Shown: one piece after another, positions 59,307 to 64,000 of the stretch
Position numbering within the stretch: the stretch's first letter is position 1
How the letters are laid out: each line of letters begins with the position of its first letter
NCBI GenBank assembly: GCA_039881045.1
Contig: JAYWVB010000038.1
Coordinates: 186,001 to 250,000, forward strand
Direction: 5' to 3'
Origin: Chaetomium olivaceum
Lineage: Eukaryota > Ascomycota > Sordariomycetes > Sordariales > Chaetomiaceae
DNA: 64,000 nt
Translations under genes and position numbers: made by a program
The notes under the pieces: generated by a model
Database searches by the model: none
What the model saw: the letters and a program-made list of their open reading frames with translations, nothing else
What the model was told of the DNA's origin: nothing

Positions 59307-59762
59307 CTACAAAAGCCCATCCTTCGCCAAAGCCTCCCGAAACCCCCCCTGGGACAGCTCGGACGACACAACCACATACACCTCATAGCGCGTCGCATTC
59401 AACGAGTGTACCTTGCACAGGCCCTTACCCAGAAAGGTACCGACGCGCGCCAGGTACTCGGTGAGATCCCTCACGTGTGTGACAACCTTAGCAATTACCA
59501 GGAACTGGTCACCGCGGCCCGTGGCCAGTCGGTTCTGCCAGTAGACGGAGACCGACGGCGGGCCGCCCCTGAACTGGTCCACACCGGCCACGTGTGTCTT
59601 GAGCTCGCCTGCGGAGAGGTCGAGGTACTTGCCGTCGACGATTGGGTACCCGTCCACAGTCCAGCGCTGGGTCGGGCGTCCGCCATCGCTGGCAGCAGGT
59701 TCGGATTCGGCGAGGGCATCGTTTGTGCCCGGCGGGTTGGTGTTGGCGGGAGGAGGTTCCAT
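59307..59762 (-). CDS. Small protein of unknown function
   Basis: Intronless as seen, 151 residues from the ATG at 59762 (MEPPPANTNPPGTNDAL). The first ~45 residues are Pro/Ala/Glu-rich and disordered. The rest looks like a compact fold: TVDGYPIVDGKYLDLSAG, a hydrophobic strand QFLVIAKVVTHV and YEVYVVVSSEL, ending in ALAKDGLL. Codons favour G or C in third position, as in the conserved genes of this window, which argues for real coding. An in-frame GTG at 59783 after a stop is a less likely start. I do not recognise the family. Confidence 0.55.
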   Translation of the reverse strand: MEPPPANTNPPGTNDALAESEPAASDGGRPTQRWTVDGYPIVDGKYLDLSAGELKTHVAGVDQFRGGPPSVSVYWQNRLATGRGDQFLVIAKVVTHVRDLTEYLARVGTFLGKGLCKVHSLNATRYEVYVVVSSELSQGGFREALAKDGLL

Positions 59763-62693
59763 AGCGGGGTCTGTATGGTGCACCTACATGTAAGTACACT
59801 TATTTCAAGGGCTGAGGCTTCATGAATATAGTTGCTTACTTCTCTGTTTCAATGTGTGGCCTGAGAAGCTTTGTTTTAATCGTGTGCTGAATGAAGCCCG
59901 AGATCCGGAGACCGACATTGATGAAGGTAGTGACGGAATAGGAATGGGCTTGGGCAGGACTCGCTTTCTCAGCCCACCATTTCCATACGCCGTCATTCAT
60001 GCGCGTGGGCGGCCCGCCTTCCTATTCAGGTGTCACCAGATCACACGGGAATTGGACCGGTTTTCCGCAGGTGCAAGCAGTTGGTTCTATGTCAGTCATT
60101 GTGCGCGGGTAAGGACACCCGGGGAGTCTCGTTATTGAGCCATCGACTCAGTTCTGCATCTGTTTTGCAGCCAACGGGTCCAACACATCATTCCGGCATG
60201 TTCAACATATCGATGTACGGAATTGGCAAAGTCCTTGAACCAGACTCTGCTGCGAAAGTTCCCGAATGTTGGAGTTGCCGCAATCACTATGCATTGGCAG
60301 TTAGAGTGTCTAAATTCAGGTATAGATATTGAGCCACTTTGGTGGACGCGTGGAATACATCGTGCGATGGCCCGTGGGTTACAACAGACGACAACTGGTG
60401 TTTCAACAACTGCGAGTGTTATTGGGAGTATCAGTGCCCAGCTCTTGGTGGATGCAAGGCGCCTGCCCAGCCTGGTGGTGAGACTGGAGAGGGAAATGGA
60501 GATGAGAGAAATGGGGTCGAAACCGCTGAGCCGACCAAGACGCCCGAGACGGTTTGATGGTGGTTTTCACTAGTAATTAGGTAGTCTCGCTTGATTCACA
60601 AACCTGTTGAGAAGACCCGAAAACTTCAAACAATCAATCAATCCCGGTTGTTGAGATTAGTGGCTTGTACTTTCTGTTTTCTCCAATCTCGTTGATCATG
60701 CCAGTTGTTCGTCTACCCTTCCTTCTCAAAGTTTCCAGCCCATACCTTTCTTTCCGTTGCTTGTTGTTGGTTGATTGACTTGTGCGAAATTGCCATGAAT
60801 TCCATCATCCTCAAATAAGGCCCGAAGTACTTGGATAGTTGATCAGGGACAGTTCTTTTTACACCCACATCGAAGTCAACTTTCCAGATTCGGATGGTTA
60901 AGTGGGTCATTTCATCCCCTAATGTGCTGCATTTGAGTCATTGTTATTGAGTAACTCTTCTACACCTGCCCGATTGATTGGGTGGAAGGTTTCGATGATA
61001 GGTTGCATGCTCCTTCACTCTGCGAGCTACAGAAAGAACCAACAGAACCGGCTGCCAGGATGCTCTTCAGCCGGTGAGCAAGATTGTCACTGTCCCACCT
61101 ACAAACCAACAAGACCCCAGCCACCTCGGCGGCTGTGTTAACCTCCCCCTTCCCTTGGCAGCTACACGGGAATGGGGGAGACGGCCAAGGAAGGCGCCGA
61201 GATCTACTGAAGGAACTGGAAATGGAAGGAGTGCCGCAGATAGGCATCCTAGGCATAAACCGGTGAGCTCGGATCGGCAGGTGCATAGAAATTAACTTCG
61301 TTGGAAACCGGGCGGCATAGAAAGGCTAACACAAATGCACGAGGGTGGTAAGGAGGGGTGGTAGTCACCTCTCGAGCAAGGATTTGTCCCCCATGCACTC
61401 ATCAGCGCACACGTCACGGATTAAGATGAAAAAACAAGCGAACTAACTGCTACCCAAACCCCTAGACGTATCATGGAGGACCGGATGAGCAGACACCATG
61501 AACATCATGCGGAGCCATGAGCAGATGTCAGACCAGTTCGCCACACCCTTGGCGGAGCAAACTCTTGGAATCGGAAACTGGCGTAGCTCGCAAACATGAC
61601 ACGTGGGGACATGAAGGGAGATTAACCCCCGACAATGGAGTTGTTAATAAACGGCAGCAAACCGGGGAGTTCTCAGTAAACGCATCTCGCTTAAATCCAA
61701 GTTAGGTATCTAACAGAGTAATGAGGCCGTGACAGATGCTGGTGCCCCCTTTAACTGACGCTTCGGCCGGCGTTTATATCGTAGGTTTTGTTTCGAATGC
61801 AGGACATTCCGCGGAAAAAACGACAAGCCTTAGCTTCAAGTCTGAATGATTTTCGACACCTCCCCGAGGCTGCAAAGAGTACCTATTCACGCAGATTTCG
61901 TTGTCGAAGAGGGTTCCCTGATCAACTGCTCGCTTTCAAAGCTCAGAGATCCATTGAATCTGGTTGAAAACCTTGCCTCCGCTGCCCGCGAAGGAACATG
62001 GTTGATGTTGTCTTGACCATCTGGCGCTCACCCCGAGCGGTACTGATGGCCTTTTCGGCAACGGTATTTATACTTACCACCTATCCGTGATCAGCACCGT
62101 GACCGCGATGATCCTCTAAGCAACAACGTCAGTCATTCTTCGAGGTGCGTCGTAGCAAGTGTGGAAGCAGATGTTACTTGCTTGTGATGAGAAAGCTATG
62201 AATCTGCTTTGAATTCCACTCATTAGAGTCATTACCTAGTTAGATAGGAGCGCGCGATAAGACTTGTCGGTTACAGAGGTATTGTTGCGCTTCAGTGACC
62301 ATTCAACCTGTAACTATCCCATAATTTGTCCATGAAAGCACATACACAAAACCCAGCGCCTTCCTATCCAGAAACCTGCTCGCCCTCTGCCCGAGTTTGG
62401 ATCCAACCTTCATTTGCAAACCCGATAAATGGAGGGCTAATTTGTCATAATGATGGTTTCTTACAGATGCCCTGATAATTTGATTAGACTTAGTGACCAT
62501 GAGGCCAACCCAGCCATATAAAGACGGTTGGCTACCCCCAAGGGCAAGTCATCATAAGACTCGAAAGCAGCGTCGCGAACCCGAAGTACTTTGCACTCGC
62601 TGAGACTGATGACAAAAATACCTCGGAGTCCCTTAACGCGGTCATGGGCCCGACTGCTTGCGGCCAGTTTGCCAGATCGAATACTTGCCAGGA
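59763..62693. other. Long mostly gene-free region (2.9 kb)
   Basis: Apart from a cysteine-rich open frame at 60333-60557, nothing is supported. Composition is mixed and slightly more A/T-rich than the neighbouring coding regions. Confidence 0.5.
60333..60557 (+). CDS. Cysteine-rich open frame, possible last exon of a small secreted protein
   Basis: Opens after TGA at 60330-60332 and runs to TGA at 60555-60557, 74 codons, without an ATG near its start. It encodes six cysteines within 31 residues: C-X11-C-X3-C-X-C-X5-C-X5-C, in NTSCDGPW, NWCFNNCECYWEYQC and LGGC, followed by an acidic Gly/Glu/Thr-rich tail. If real it needs an upstream exon with a signal peptide; several frames upstream at 60150-60320 are open but no splice pair is convincing. 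It could equally be chance or a relic. Confidence 0.3.
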   Translation, partial: ATLVDAWNTSCDGPWVTTDDNWCFNNCECYWEYQCPALGGCKAPAQPGGETGEGNGDERNGVETAEPTKTPETV

Positions 62694-64000
62694 TTACGCT
62701 GTTAAGGACGCAGCAAGCATAACAAGGCCGCCAAAACCATCCATCCCCGAGCACCAGTCATCCCAATCGACCGCATGCCACGCCAGGCCCGTAGCGCCGA
62801 CATCTCGGGGCGTGTAACTCAGCCGCGCCACATCGCTGATGCACTGCAGCTCGGCCTGATCGATCCTGACGAGGTCACCGCTTCCAGCCAACGCAAAAGC
62901 AGCTCGGGGATCGGCTTCCTCCTTCTCATTCTCGGCCTTCCATGCCAACACGTCCCCGGCCTCCCAGAGCCGCTTCTTGGCCGGCAGCGGTGCGATGATG
63001 AGGTCCGCTTGCTTCCGCACATTGCACATGCCCGCTGGTTCGAAATACACAAGCATATCCACGACCTGAAACATCACACATAGCCTGTGATTTGTTTAGC
63101 GGTCGTTGTCGTTACTATTGTTGCGCTCTGAGAGTCAAGGGGCTGACCTTCGTCTCGACTCCTCAAAGATCCATTGATCCCATGTCGAATTTAGATCGTG
63201 TCCGGGTGTCTCTGTAACAATACCGTATTGCGTAGCCAGTGCCTATACTGTCAGCCAAATGTTTCGCCAGGAAGCTATTAAGAACGCTTGACTTACAACT
63301 ACAAGGGCAACTAACAACGAATCAAAACTGTTGTACTCCGGTTGACCTTCATCTACCTTGAAGATGAGATAAACGAGGAGCGCCTGCATAGCAGCCAGCA
63401 ATTGCCATTTGTTCCATCCCTGATACTGAAAGGGAAGCACGTTTGTGAGCCCCTCAAAACACGATGACCGTTGTTTTCTAACTCGTCACGGAACTTGATG
63501 ACGTACCTCTTGATAGAAACGTTCACACTCCATGCGTACGTTTCTCCAGAACAGTTTTCGATTCCCCGGAAGCCCGGTGCGGACCATGTGCAGCAAACTG
63601 ATGCAGTTGTTGAGTGGCTCCATATTGTCGTTTTCAGCACCGGCAGAAGCCATCATGCGAGGGTGGACAAACGGTGGCAGTGAGTCAGGTTGTAACAGCA
63701 TAAGAGGATAGGACTTCAAGGTTTTTAGGATGAGGGTGGCGGTTCTTTGTGTTTTGGGCCCAATTTTCGGCCGCTGGACGAGGGATCCCAGAATATCAAG
63801 CGGCTGTCTTGGTATCGACATGTACGGCGAGGAAACCGCATGTTCGCGTAGGAGTTCCTGAAGGGCCGAAGGTGTCGGCTCATGAATCAGCGTAGACGTC
63901 GGGGGTGGTGAAAACTGAACGGCATTTCCTTTAGCCTGCCAGTTACTCAGGGGTTCGGCAAAGTCAAAGATGGGATTGTTCCAGTCAAACCACCCGTTTC
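62694..64000 (-). CDS. Fungal-specific transcription factor, C-terminal part (5' end outside window)
   Basis: Four exons on the minus strand: 64000-63507 (continues right of the window), 63425-63297, 63242-63148 and 63084-62694, all GT..AG, with a continuous frame. The visible ~370 residues match the regulatory half of Zn2Cys6 proteins: NGWFDWNNPIFDF, PLDILGSLVQRPKIG, SYPLMLLQPDSLPPFVHP, NNCISLLHMV, then FDSLLVALV, GIVTETPGHDLNSTWDQWIFEESRRR and a hydrophobic DMLVYFE segment, ending LAASLTA. The motif WIFEESRRR followed by a hydrophobic helix is common in this class. The DNA-binding domain would lie upstream. Target genes cannot be inferred. Confidence 0.85.

Overview
This is a gene-rich stretch of nuclear chromosome from a filamentous ascomycete. 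I infer Sordariomycetes, probably Sordariales. The basis is: short introns (mostly 55-80 nt) with GT..AG ends and CTAAC/CTGAC-like branch sites; fungal-type versions of conserved eukaryotic genes; and free-standing 5S rRNA genes whose ends match the Neurospora-type 5S as I remember it. No operons, CRISPR arrays, insertion sequences, viral genes or secondary-metabolite cluster were seen. The genes are mainly unlinked housekeeping functions.

Layout. 1-6 kb: 3' part of an acidic disordered protein, then a seven-exon NIPA-type Mg transporter. 7-16 kb: ribosomal protein S3 (-), a myotubularin-type phosphoinositide phosphatase (+), PP2A scaffold subunit A (+) and an EFM4-type eEF1A lysine methyltransferase (-). 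17-20 kb: a large Gln-rich coiled-coil protein (-). 24-28 kb: a small secreted protein (+), complex I subunit NDUFS6 (-) and, divergently, an Mpp6-like exosome cofactor with a C-terminal zinc knuckle (+). 32-43 kb: STE23-type insulinase (+) and UBP12-type deubiquitinase (+). 48-51 kb: class I cAMP phosphodiesterase (+). 52-58 kb: carboxypeptidase Y (-), SBDS/Sdo1 (+), ribosomal protein S18 (-). 58 kb: two tandem 5S rRNA genes (+). 59-64 kb: a small unknown protein (-) and the C-terminal half of a fungal-specific transcription factor (-) that runs off the right edge. Three gene-free stretches of 4-5.4 kb (19.9-24.0, 27.6-32.4, 42.7-48.1 kb) show no supported genes.

The most useful observations are these. 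(1) Five otherwise intact conserved genes each contain one or two single-base frame breaks, mostly in G/C or T runs, which points to consensus-sequence errors rather than pseudogenes. (2) The two 5S genes differ at helix positions by two compensatory base-pair changes plus a mismatch repaired in the second copy, so both look functional. (3) Several genes start with very small first coding exons (14-24 nt), which moves their start codons upstream of the obvious reading frame. (4) The Mpp6-like gene needs a GC-AG intron and carries a zinc knuckle. I found no convincing undescribed multi-gene system.
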